Shown: piece by piece, positions 9,901 through 17,536 of the stretch
Layout of the letters: every line of letters starts with the position of its first letter
Numbering within the stretch: the stretch's first letter is position 1
From: JAPLDB01 sp038206355
GTDB taxonomy: Bacteria; Bacteroidota; Bacteroidia; AKYH767-A; 2013-40CM-41-45
Length of the DNA stretch: 64,000 nt
NCBI GenBank assembly: GCA_038206355.1
Contig: JBBRAY010000016.1
Location: 1-64,000 of the forward strand
Direction: 5' to 3'
The notes under the pieces: model-generated
The model's input: the letters and a program-made list of their open reading frames with translations, nothing else
Database searches by the model: none
What the model was told of the DNA's origin: nothing
Position numbers and translations under genes: made by a program

Positions 9901-10698
9901 ATTTCCTGAAAAGGATTCAGTGAGTAACGAATCGAATGAAAGACCTGCCAATTCCGATTTCCCGGCAGTCTTAAAGAGTTCTGCCGCCTGACTGTTGCAA
10001 TCCACTATAATTCCTGAAAGATTATTCACCACCAGCGAAGCATCATCCGATAGTTCAAATACCTGCTTTGGAACCTGTGCATCTTCAAAGTTTCTGAATT
10101 GAACGAAGCGAATGGTGCTCAGCAATGCAGCAAGAATCATCACACCGGCTTCACTCAACAGGAAGAAAACAGGATCAATATAAGGCTTGATAAAAGTGGC
10201 ATTGAGCAACTCCAGTTCTCTTGCGATATAACGGTCAATAAAAATTCCAATGATCAGAATGGCACAGATGGTAAGGTCAAAGAGAACGAGTGTTTTTATT
10301 TTACGGAATATAAAACTGGCCACAAATGTTGCAGCAAGTAATCCGAAAAGTAATTCAGGACGAAAGTGATTTACAATACTCAGCCCGATCAGTTGAAAGT
10401 GAATTGCAACTATCAACACCCGTGCGAGCAGGTTGAAATGACGGTTGATTGTATCTATAAAAAATGAAAGGAGAAATACTGAGAAAAACAGAAATGCAAC
10501 AACCACTGATGGAATGATGAAAACATTAAAGTGAAGTCCAAGAAAAACGTCAGCCGAAAACGACAATACATAAGCCAGTGTTGCACTGAGCAGTAGGATA
10601 CGGTAAAAGATTACCTGATCGGTAAATTTTTTACGTTGTGCGTTGATATGGAATGGAATGTCTGTCATGGCCGGACTCCGGTCCTGTGTATCTTTCAT
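6979..10698 (-). CDS. Membrane hybrid sensor histidine kinase
   Basis: A 1239-residue phosphorelay sensor. In order: five or six hydrophobic helices (about 28-200); three PAS domains (about 213-315, 335-455, 465-585, the second ending in a PAC motif); a HisKA domain with the H-box FLATMSHEIRTPLNG (His near 608); an HATPase domain with NLVSNGIKFT, DTGIGIP and GGTGLGLAIS; a diverged receiver (about 845-960, DLVAVDAQM); a canonical receiver (about 985-1100, IAEDN, FMDVQMPEMNG, SKPF); and a C-terminal HPt domain with the phosphorylatable SAHKLKGSA. The whole His-Asp-His relay is in one chain, but no output regulator is adjacent, so the pathway is unknown. ATG 10668 is an alternative start. Confidence 0.92.
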   Translation of the reverse strand: MKDTQDRSPAMTDIPFHINAQRKKFTDQVIFYRILLLSATLAYVLSFSADVFLGLHFNVFIIPSVVVAFLFFSVFLLSFFIDTINRHFNLLARVLIVAIHFQLIGLSIVNHFRPELLFGLLAATFVASFIFRKIKTLVLFDLTICAILIIGIFIDRYIARELELLNATFIKPYIDPVFFLLSEAGVMILAALLSTIRFVQFRNFEDAQVPKQVFELSDDASLVVNNLSGIIVDCNSQAAELFKTAGKSELAGLSFDSLLTESFSGNSFSGFRHRLSENSKASAIVSFISRDGKVFQGILNARKGQDNLIRISVTEVAESISPPQVRESEKSSASVAKGNHLFSQAILPVATIGKDYKFSEVNDAFCELSGYNNSELKAINFIHLVHPADQQREKNILSGLFSGKMPFNRSEKRIIKKDGRMVWVSMTSSLFRDENGFPQFVLSMIENISQKKRYEKSLINDKLNLSAVIDSSDLYVVNVDAGHSILFINEKLKDLIFDLTEMIIEPGFNLAQVIPESFHRRYIQIFNKGFSGESFITDESFILTAGTTHDLEISVHPVKTAEGKVRSVTISAKDISQRKQKERELISEKEQAENATEAKSGFLATMSHEIRTPLNGVIGIGHLLDETELNPKQREYVNSILLSGEALLSVINDILDFSKIESSKMELEKKPFAVKRVIEEAFGLMSSKAIEKNLSLHYSIQKDVPRYVMGDITRLRQILLNLVSNGIKFTSKGKLTIHISKLKQTGDAVELQFDVTDTGIGIPADKIDRLFKAFSQADSSTTKNFGGTGLGLAISKNLVQLMGGEIWVKSEAGTGSVFSFTIVADVASRDKIPEGKSGVNHVKNASVLIISDDKSEINVFTTYFSKWGMKVHATDTYEQAMTWIRMKEAFDLVAVDAQMISARAEDVARRIRTLVSKEELPIILFNAGDEDITVEFTDQILSGVIPKNIDRSKLLDILIGVFAIEDHQRSRQEKGISKEDRFLSNELPLSILIAEDNAVNQLLVRNLFDGLGYKPDIVENGLLVIEKLRAKTYDIIFMDVQMPEMNGLDTTKFIMNKLDLEKKPVVIAMTAFALEGDKEKCLEAGMNDYISKPFMIEEIISKIKKWSGKKETKAEIVEEVKPVDSKPVLSLDVLQRLREISPENADEFLREVVNMFLQQAPVMVNEIFRYCRENRYLDMSHSAHKLKGSALNIGASALGDVCRIIEINGRDNKSDDCESMIEKLQSVFDLTALELRKVI

Positions 10699-10804
10699 TA
10701 TATGGGCAGGAGCAATGCAGAGTTCTTGGAACTGCAGTATAATCCAACCTAATCTTCAGGCGTTTATTACATGCTGAATTGATTTTATTAATAAAAATTA
10801 TTTT

Positions 10805-10812
10805 CAAAGATA
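10805..10812 (-). promoter_or_regulatory. Candidate -7 box of the hybrid kinase
   Basis: TATCTTTG on the minus strand matches the Bacteroidota -7 consensus exactly. It lies about 105 bases before the kinase start, giving a leader of about 100 nt. I see no other strong feature in the 284-base gap to the M3 peptidase stop. Confidence 0.5.
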
Positions 10813-10982
10813 GCTGAACTGCGGAATGAATCCTGACGAGCAGAATGCCCCGGAACCCGCACCGGTAAAGGGATTTATGCAAAAAATAAATTAATAAAAA
10901 TCAATTGTGACAAATTATGACACAATCCATTGTAAGGAATGAAATAAACTGATTTAATCCGCGAAAAATATGCCGTAAAACC

Positions 10983-12710
10983 TTACACTTTTTCGAGTTC
11001 ACTTCTCACAAAATCGGCCAGCTCACTGATGTACTTTTCAGAAAAATCAAAGCGAATTCCGGCCGCCTTATAAACTTCGGGGATAGAAACCGTTGAGCCC
11101 AGACTCAGCGCATCTTTGTATTGCTGAATCGCCTGCTTCGGATTATTCTTATAGTTTCTCCAAACAGCAATTGCTCCCAGTTGCGCCATTCCGTATTCAA
11201 TGTAATAAAAAGGGACTTCATATAAATGCAATTGCTTCTGCCAGAGTGCTTCCCTGGCTGCCTCTGCCTTCGACCAATCTATCGCTGTACTGCTGAAAGA
11301 CCCATATATCTCCTTCCATGCAATGGTTCTTTCATCTGTGGTATGCGAAGGATGAAGGTAAATCCAGTGCTGAAATTTATCCACGCAGGCTATCCAGGGC
11401 AATGCTTCCAGAACACCTTCCAATTGCTCACGCCTCGCCCTCCTCAGGTCGTCATCATTGTCAAAAAAATTATTCCAGTGCTCCATGCTGATGAGTTCCA
11501 TGCTCATCGAAGCGAGTTCAGCGACCTCACTGGGCAATTCTTTAAAGCCGACGAATTCCAGTGGGTGTGTCAGCATGCTGTGAATGGCATGACCACCTTC
11601 GTGAACCATGGTAACCACATCCTGCATGTTGCCTGTTGAATTCATAAAGATGAACGGAACACCTGTCTCATACAGCGGATAGTTATAACCTCCCGGCGCC
11701 TTTCCTATTCTTGAATCAAGGTCGAGGTGATGCAATTCATGCAACGCTTCAACCACTTTTCCGAAATAAGAATCAATGGCATAAAAACATTCTATTGTTT
11801 TCTTAGTTAGTTCATGCCCTGTTTTAAATGGACGCAGTTCCGCCTTGCCTGAAGTATCGACATCGAGGTCCCAGGGTTTCAGAGACGCAAGTTCCAGTTC
11901 TTCCTTACGCTTATTCAGCATGTCATCCACCAATGGAACGATCTGTTTCTGAATGGCATTGTGAAAATCAACACAGGCTTCCGGTGTATAATCGAAGCGG
12001 TCAAGCTCAACAAATTTATAATCCCTGTAATTCCCGAATCCTGCATTGAGCGCGATGCGGTGACGGAATTGAACCAACTCATTAAAAAGTTCATCCAGTT
12101 TTTCCCTGTCGAGCAACCTGCGGTTACAGACTTTGAAATAAACTTCTTCCCTTACACTCCTGTCCTGTTGTTTCAGATAGTTGGCGGCTTGCTGAAGTGT
12201 AATTGTTTTACCGTGTACTTCTACTGTCATTTCTCCGGCGATCTCTCCGAACTTCTGTTCTCTAACCGTCATGTCGGCAATGAGCTGTATATTTTCCTTT
12301 CTGAAAATACTCACTTGGTTCTGAATAGATGCAAGGTGTATCCGGTATGCCGGTGAAAGTCCTTCCTTGAAATTACTTTCCAGAAGTTTTCTGTTCAGGG
12401 CATCATCATATTCTGCAATCACGGGCTGAATCGCACTTACGAAATTTGTGTATGCATCGCTCGCTAATTTATCCTGTGTATTACAAGTCATGCGGATGTA
12501 AAGCCAGCCGACGTGTTCGCTGAGTGCTGAATCCAATTCACTAAGATCACCGAGCCACTTTTTCTGGGCGTCAACGGAATTGATTTCCCTCGACTTCAGA
12601 TTTTCATAATAAGGAAGAAGTGATTCCAGTGAACTGAAATTCGTTTCTTTTGATAAAAAGTGACGGCTGCTCTTTTCGGGAACAGCCGTTGTTGTTTGTA
12701 TATCACTCAT
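10983..12710 (-). CDS. M3 family oligoendopeptidase
   Basis: A 575-residue zinc metallopeptidase of the M3 (thimet oligopeptidase/PepF) family, probably cytoplasmic and acting on short peptides. The zinc motif HExxH appears as MVHEGGHAIHSML near residue 370, with a downstream Glu in the LPSEVAELASMSME stretch as third ligand. The N-terminal two-thirds is helical, as in the M3 oligoendopeptidases. There is no signal peptide. It starts 9 bases after the DUF5606 gene on the same strand and is probably translated from the same message. Confidence 0.92.
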   Translation of the reverse strand: MSDIQTTTAVPEKSSRHFLSKETNFSSLESLLPYYENLKSREINSVDAQKKWLGDLSELDSALSEHVGWLYIRMTCNTQDKLASDAYTNFVSAIQPVIAEYDDALNRKLLESNFKEGLSPAYRIHLASIQNQVSIFRKENIQLIADMTVREQKFGEIAGEMTVEVHGKTITLQQAANYLKQQDRSVREEVYFKVCNRRLLDREKLDELFNELVQFRHRIALNAGFGNYRDYKFVELDRFDYTPEACVDFHNAIQKQIVPLVDDMLNKRKEELELASLKPWDLDVDTSGKAELRPFKTGHELTKKTIECFYAIDSYFGKVVEALHELHHLDLDSRIGKAPGGYNYPLYETGVPFIFMNSTGNMQDVVTMVHEGGHAIHSMLTHPLEFVGFKELPSEVAELASMSMELISMEHWNNFFDNDDDLRRARREQLEGVLEALPWIACVDKFQHWIYLHPSHTTDERTIAWKEIYGSFSSTAIDWSKAEAAREALWQKQLHLYEVPFYYIEYGMAQLGAIAVWRNYKNNPKQAIQQYKDALSLGSTVSIPEVYKAAGIRFDFSEKYISELADFVRSELEKV

Positions 12711-12719
12711 AGTTGAATA

Positions 12720-13238
12720 TCATACTTTCTTTCTCAATTTTACCGGAGCCACCTTTGAATGCTGATCGACCTTTGGTGCATTGGTCTCAAAATTTTTAGC
12801 CATTGGCTTTTCATGTTCTTCTTTATTCAGCACAGAAGAATCAGAATCATCATCTTTCTGATCAAAATCAATTTTTCCGTTTAGAATTTCATACCAGGAT
12901 AACATCTTTTTTATGTGACTGGTATGTACCCGGGATTCATCAAAATCAGGGACTATTTTCTTAAAATACTCTTTAAGTGCATCATCAGTGCCTTTCGGAT
13001 TCACAGATAATTTTTCGCCATCAGTATCTTTAATTTTCTTGAAAACTTCTGACAGGGGCATCTCTTCATCGTTGCGATATATAAAAATATCGCCAAGTGC
13101 ACTCACCCGTTGCGTAGAAGTAACAGGCATGCGTTTTCCGTCAGTAAGTGACTCAACAATAAATCCGGTTTTTGTCGTGGCAATCATTTTAAAAAGGCCA
13201 CTCATTCCGGGTACGGTCAGAATTTCTTTCAACTTCAT
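12720..13238 (-). CDS. DUF5606 family protein
   Basis: A 172-residue protein of the Bacteroidota-restricted DUF5606 family, function unknown. The conserved part is the first 125 residues, from LKEILTVPGMSGLFKMIATTKTGFIVESL (quoted in part) to HTSHIKKMLSWYEIL. The tail (about 130-172) is acidic then basic and low-complexity. No membrane segment or signal is seen, so it is probably cytoplasmic. It is the first gene of a two-gene unit with the M3 peptidase. Confidence 0.82.
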   Translation of the reverse strand: MKLKEILTVPGMSGLFKMIATTKTGFIVESLTDGKRMPVTSTQRVSALGDIFIYRNDEEMPLSEVFKKIKDTDGEKLSVNPKGTDDALKEYFKKIVPDFDESRVHTSHIKKMLSWYEILNGKIDFDQKDDDSDSSVLNKEEHEKPMAKNFETNAPKVDQHSKVAPVKLRKKV

Positions 13239-13268
13239 AAATTCAGGGGTTGTTCTTTATTACCGATG

Positions 13269-13276
13269 CAAAGTTA
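13269..13276 (-). promoter_or_regulatory. Candidate -7 box of DUF5606-M3 unit
   Basis: TAACTTTG on the minus strand, an exact TAnnTTTG match, 30 bases before the DUF5606 ATG. I did not find a convincing TTTG -33 element at the usual distance. Confidence 0.45.
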
Positions 13277-13323
13277 AAAATAAAATGATATTAACCTCAG
13301 GGCAAACCATGAACTCAAAATTA

Positions 13324-13383
13324 CCGGGCAAGTCCCGGGAAATAACCAAACCTTCTCGTCCGCCGTAGCGGATGCGAAGCCGG
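13324..13383. repeat. GC-rich palindromic element
   Basis: Two short perfect stems lie side by side, CCGGG-CAAGT-CCCGG and TCCGC-CGTA-GCGGA, followed by GATGCGAAGCCGG. The segment is markedly more GC-rich than its surroundings. It sits between the DUF5606 promoter and the terminator of the subtilase gene and looks like a dispersed REP-style element. Confidence 0.5.
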
Positions 13384-13404
13384 ATTAAAATGATTCAGCG
13401 GGTG

Positions 13405-13437
13405 CTATAAAAATGCCCGGAGTTAATTCCGGGCATT
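13405..13437 (-). terminator. Terminator of the first subtilase gene
   Basis: ATGCCCGG...CCGGGCAT is a perfect 8-bp stem with an 8-base loop, followed on the minus strand by a T-rich tract. It lies 21 bases after the stop codon of the protease. Confidence 0.85.
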
Positions 13438-13457
13438 GCTTTTATTTTAGTATGCAC

Positions 13458-16337
13458 TTACCTTGTAATCAGCAACTTTTGAACTTCTATTTGATTATCC
13501 GAGCGCAACTGAATGAAATAATTACCCGATGGAAGGTCAGAAATATTAAAGACAACAGTATGAATTCCTGCATTCATCTTTTGTTTGATGACGGTCATTA
13601 GATTCTCACCCAACTCATTGTATACAGCAAGTACAACATCACCTGTACTAAGCACGTTGTAAGTTACGGAAGTAGACTTATTCGATGGGTTAGGATATAC
13701 AGAAAGCAGCATTCTGTCCGTTAAAACCTGATCCGTAATTCCGAGGTGCAGGTTATCATATTTGACCTGTGCTGCTTCAGCACTATTCTGTATAGAGATC
13801 AGGTTTTCTCCGCACGTCAAAGCGAATGCAACAATCACTGAATCTCCTGGTGCAATTGTGTAAGGCCCGGTGGAAGTAACATCGCACACATCATTACCCT
13901 CAGGATTCACATTACCGGCAACATCTCTGTTGGTAGACAGGACAATAAATTTATCAGCATCGGAAAAAAAATCAGTCTGATCAGCGATATCAACTCCGCC
14001 ATTTCCTCCTGCAACATTATCAATTCCATAATGATGAAAAGGCGCTGTGTTGGTGAGTAATTTAATACCGCAATAATATCCGTCAGCCCAGGTATTGTAT
14101 ACGATACCCATTTTCCTTGCGAGGTCAACAGTATCCTTGTTTGAATAAAAAGCATTGGTAGATGTATCCGCCACATCATTCACGTCCCAATCGGCAAAAA
14201 TCCCTGCATGCAGATTGCTGATGGTAGTGTTTCCTATGTTGCGAATCACGTATTCAACAATGATGTAACCTCTGTCAGGGTTGGTATTCCAGGCATAAGT
14301 ATGATGAGGAATATCTATACTGAGTTTATTTCCCTGCGCTGTCGGGCCGTTATTATTGGCAATACCGCTGGCATAAAAATCAGAAGCAGAATTCGGGGTC
14401 TGCGTAACCCTTACTGAATATCCGAAATCTTCGTCATAAGCGCCTGTTTCATTTCTCACCCCATTGGCTACAATATGAGTACCGTCACCAATCATCAACC
14501 CCATTTCATAAACGTTGTTTGGACCACCCATGTAGCGAAATCCAAGTCCTTCTCCGGGACCTGAAGTATTAAATCCGATTCTGCCCTTACTTGTTTGTGT
14601 GGTGGAGATGTCATTTTCCTGAACATTGATATAATCCACATTCACAACTACATTAAATGATAAAAAGTCAGTCCAGACACCATCTGTCATGGTCAGTTTA
14701 AAAGGCACCACCAGATTGATAGGCGCAGTTGTTTTTATGCGGACTCTGAAAACATTGGAGAAATTTGAAATCGTATCCAAAGTACCCAGCGCACCGATGG
14801 TGAAAGTATTTTGAAGAATAGATATCTGATTCGTTGATGCAGTGAGGTTACATGTAAGGTTCGTGGTAGGCCGAAGTAGATTTTTGAAGAGCGCTGTGAT
14901 AGACATGGTGTCATTTCCTACCAGTACTTCATCGTTATTGTCTTTGATAGAAACAATGGATGCTCTGACTCCCGGTGACGTAGTATCTGTCATTGCGGTG
15001 AATAAGTTTACCCGACCCTTCCCCAGTTTATTCTGATAAACGGTATTTCCTGCAACACCATAAATATTGTCCGCGGTATTGCGAAGTTGCTGCCTTACCT
15101 GTTCATGGTTGAATGACGGAAATCTGGATTTAATCATTGCAGCACAACCGGCGGCAACGGGAGACGCCATACTGGTACCATCAAGGCTGGCATAAGTGTT
15201 ATTGTAATATGTAGAGAGGATGCCACTGCCCGGCGCGCAAACATCTACATTGAATCCATAATTTGAAAATGATGATTTACCATCGTTGGACGCGGTAGAG
15301 GCAACACTAATGGCATTGGCGTACTGTGTAGGATAAAATGTTTCGTCAACATTGTTGTTTCCGGCAGCAGTTACCACGGTGATGTCATGATTGATAGCCG
15401 CATAATCAATAATGTCAGATTCAAACTGACTGAAACCTCCTGCCCTGCCCCAACTCAGGTTGATGATACTGCAACCGTGATCAGCAGCATAAACGATACC
15501 GTCATATCCATTATCAATTGAAGTTGTACTGGCATCAAGGGAACATTTCACAGGAAGGAAACGGCATTTAAATGAAGGGCCGGCACCTCCCGTTCCATTG
15601 TCAGTTACTTCAGCTGCGCATCCCGAAACATGTGATCCGTGATAACTATTTCCAACAACAGGGTTATTGTCATTCTCACTTACATCCCATCCATGAAAAT
15701 TATCAATGAATCCGTCTGCATCATTGTCAACACCGTCAATCGGATCGGCCCAGTTAATTGCAACATTCGCTGCCAGATCCGGATGATCCCAGTCTGATCC
15801 GCTGTCAACAATTCCAATTACTGTATTGGTATCTCCTTTCCAGATATCCCAGGCATTGTAAGCCTGAATTTTGGTCAGAAAATACTGACTTGCCAGCGTG
15901 CCACTGTTATCATTTGGAGTATAACAATAACGGTTAATGTATTGTGGCTCTGCATACTTAACTGATGGATCAGTAAGTAACAATGCAATTGCATCGGCTA
16001 CGGGTGTATTTTCATTGAACTTAACTGTGTAAATTAGTGAAAGGTCAATCAAGGGCTGATTTTCCTTGTTCCGTTGGGTTGTAACATTATTAGCTCTTGG
16101 GAATCTTTTGGTTACAGTGGCTCCGAGAAGAGCCAGTCTTTCATTCATTGAGCCGAGGTCAATGGATGAAGTGCGGCATACCATTGCTGCTTCCTGTTTT
16201 ATTTTGATAATGACAGTACCCTTTACATATTCACCTTCTTTAAGTTTTAAAGATTGTTTTGAATTAAATGGATTAGAAGCAACACAGATCAGGGAACCAA
16301 ACAGGGTTACCAGACACATTAAATAAAATTTTCTCAT
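13458..16337 (-). CDS. Secreted subtilisin-like protease with T9SS sorting domain
   Basis: A 959-residue S8 family serine protease exported through Sec and then T9SS. Order: signal peptide (1-20), an inhibitor-like propeptide to about residue 150, the catalytic domain with Asp178 (IGIVDSGSDWDHPD), His233 (SYHGSHVSG) and Ser near 392 (GTSMASPVAAG), a long beta-rich middle, and a type A C-terminal sorting domain (SVYPNPSNKST ... GNYFIQL ... KLLITR). The ATG at 16337 is chosen because it opens directly on the signal peptide; an upstream extension to 16502 is not protein-like. It is probably anchored at the surface or released. Confidence 0.92.
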   Translation of the reverse strand: MRKFYLMCLVTLFGSLICVASNPFNSKQSLKLKEGEYVKGTVIIKIKQEAAMVCRTSSIDLGSMNERLALLGATVTKRFPRANNVTTQRNKENQPLIDLSLIYTVKFNENTPVADAIALLLTDPSVKYAEPQYINRYCYTPNDNSGTLASQYFLTKIQAYNAWDIWKGDTNTVIGIVDSGSDWDHPDLAANVAINWADPIDGVDNDADGFIDNFHGWDVSENDNNPVVGNSYHGSHVSGCAAEVTDNGTGGAGPSFKCRFLPVKCSLDASTTSIDNGYDGIVYAADHGCSIINLSWGRAGGFSQFESDIIDYAAINHDITVVTAAGNNNVDETFYPTQYANAISVASTASNDGKSSFSNYGFNVDVCAPGSGILSTYYNNTYASLDGTSMASPVAAGCAAMIKSRFPSFNHEQVRQQLRNTADNIYGVAGNTVYQNKLGKGRVNLFTAMTDTTSPGVRASIVSIKDNNDEVLVGNDTMSITALFKNLLRPTTNLTCNLTASTNQISILQNTFTIGALGTLDTISNFSNVFRVRIKTTAPINLVVPFKLTMTDGVWTDFLSFNVVVNVDYINVQENDISTTQTSKGRIGFNTSGPGEGLGFRYMGGPNNVYEMGLMIGDGTHIVANGVRNETGAYDEDFGYSVRVTQTPNSASDFYASGIANNNGPTAQGNKLSIDIPHHTYAWNTNPDRGYIIVEYVIRNIGNTTISNLHAGIFADWDVNDVADTSTNAFYSNKDTVDLARKMGIVYNTWADGYYCGIKLLTNTAPFHHYGIDNVAGGNGGVDIADQTDFFSDADKFIVLSTNRDVAGNVNPEGNDVCDVTSTGPYTIAPGDSVIVAFALTCGENLISIQNSAEAAQVKYDNLHLGITDQVLTDRMLLSVYPNPSNKSTSVTYNVLSTGDVVLAVYNELGENLMTVIKQKMNAGIHTVVFNISDLPSGNYFIQLRSDNQIEVQKLLITR

Positions 16338-16658
16338 GGGTAATTTTGGTTTTTTTTGCGAGCGTGAATATATGTTGTTTTTCTCATTTGGCAAGTCTAA
16401 GATCAACAGTTCATTACTATTTTTTCGGTCACTAAAGTGTAAATTAATCGGGTGAGTTAGCAGAGATATAAAACATGTAAGATTCCGTCTCATATTGATC
16501 ATTTATTTCAGTAGATGTATCGTATGAGAAAATCAGTCACCTGATAAAAACAGTTGTTTGTCCCTTCTACGGTATCATTCACAGAATATTTCAAAACGAT
16601 TTGCTATTGGAGAGAAGAGGCTAACAAAAAAACATAATTTTACAACCGGAATAGAATC
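16338..16658. other. Divergent intergenic region
   Basis: 321 bases separate the divergent subtilase and the small membrane protein. It must hold both promoters, but I see no strong -33/-7 pair, no repeat words and no hairpin of note. Confidence 0.4.
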
Positions 16659-17021
16659 ATGAGTCCTAGAATTTTACAAACCAGATTAAAATGGACAGCT
16701 CGCATTGTGGGGCTGCTGGTATGCATATTTTTCTTTCTGTTTGCCGTCCGCTGGGTAATTCCTGACTTTAATCAAAACAGTAACATAAACAGTTTATATT
16801 TTATTCTCCTGTTATCGCTGGTAGTCATGGGTTATGTAATTTCCTGGCAATGGGAGTTAACGGGTGCAGTTATTCAGCTGGCAGGTGGAATCTGTATGTT
16901 TATTTTTCTGGAAAGCCTCAGGGAGAATTTTTTAGCCGTCATTTTCGGAGCGCCTTTTGTTTTTACCGGTGCGCTGCTTATTTATTCATGGGTGGTTTGG
17001 AAGCTGCGGGATGTGGAATGA
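16659..17021 (+). CDS. Small four-helix membrane protein, function unknown
   Basis: A 120-residue protein with four predicted membrane helices (about 14-34, 45-63, 68-86, 91-112) and a positively charged N-terminus. Its length and helix layout resemble small uncharacterised membrane proteins of Bacteroidota, but I recognise no named family. It is monocistronic. Its TGA stop is the first base of an AACAGCC core, so a word-repeat cluster begins exactly where the gene ends. Confidence 0.7.
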   Translation: MSPRILQTRLKWTARIVGLLVCIFFFLFAVRWVIPDFNQNSNINSLYFILLLSLVVMGYVISWQWELTGAVIQLAGGICMFIFLESLRENFLAVIFGAPFVFTGALLIYSWVVWKLRDVE

Positions 17022-17453
17022 ACAGCCAGTGGGCAGTGGGCAATGCGGTGTGTTCGATTGTAGTTATCAGGAAATAGCGAAGGGAAAGAAGACAGCGGCA
17101 GTATGCAGTTGTAATGAAATAGCATAAGAGCAGACGTCATTAGTCATTTGAGGCAGCCGACGTTGATGAGAATGGGAGACAGGGAGAATTGAATAGCCGA
17201 GCAAATCATAAAACCAAAAACAAAATTATTAGTTGTAATCTGAGCGAAGGCCCCCTTAAGTGTCCGGGGTGAGCGGAGGGGAAGAAGAGCAGCCGAACTT
17301 GGAGTGAATTGGAGACAAGGGGAATGGGAGACGGGGAGAATTGAACAGCCGACAACGGTACGAATAATCATGGATTCATAAGTGAGCGACAATTTGAAAC
17401 ACCTGACTCTAAACTTTTAACTTCTGACTTTTGAATTATTTATAACAGCCGTC
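17021..17453. repeat. Word-repeat cluster with six AACAGCC-like cores
   Basis: The gap contains AACAGCCAG (17021), GGCAGCCGA (17152), GAATAGCCGA (17191), AGCAGCCGA (17288), AACAGCCGA (17344) and AACAGCCGT (17444). Each is flanked by drifting short words, for example GTCATTAGTCATT, GGGAGACAGGGAGAATT and AGTGGGCAGTGGGCA. The phrase GGGAGAC.GGGAGAATTGAA.AGCCGA occurs twice. I see no ORF that this could encode. Confidence 0.75.
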
Positions 17454-17477
17454 ATTAGTCATTGGAAAAATGTATCC

Positions 17478-17520
17478 ATAAAAAAGCCCACACTCCAAAT
17501 GATACGGAGCATGGGCTTTG
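17478..17520 (-). terminator. Terminator of the PKD protein gene
   Basis: AAAGCCCA...TGGGCTTT forms an 8-bp stem and is followed by a T-run on the minus strand. It sits 17 bases past the stop of the PKD gene. Confidence 0.85.
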
Positions 17521-17536
17521 GGATAAACAAAGGCAA

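Noticed and set aside
6979..10698. Kinase and murB or M3 peptidase as one signalling operon
   Set aside because: murB is convergent, and the kinase has its own -7 box; nothing ties their functions.
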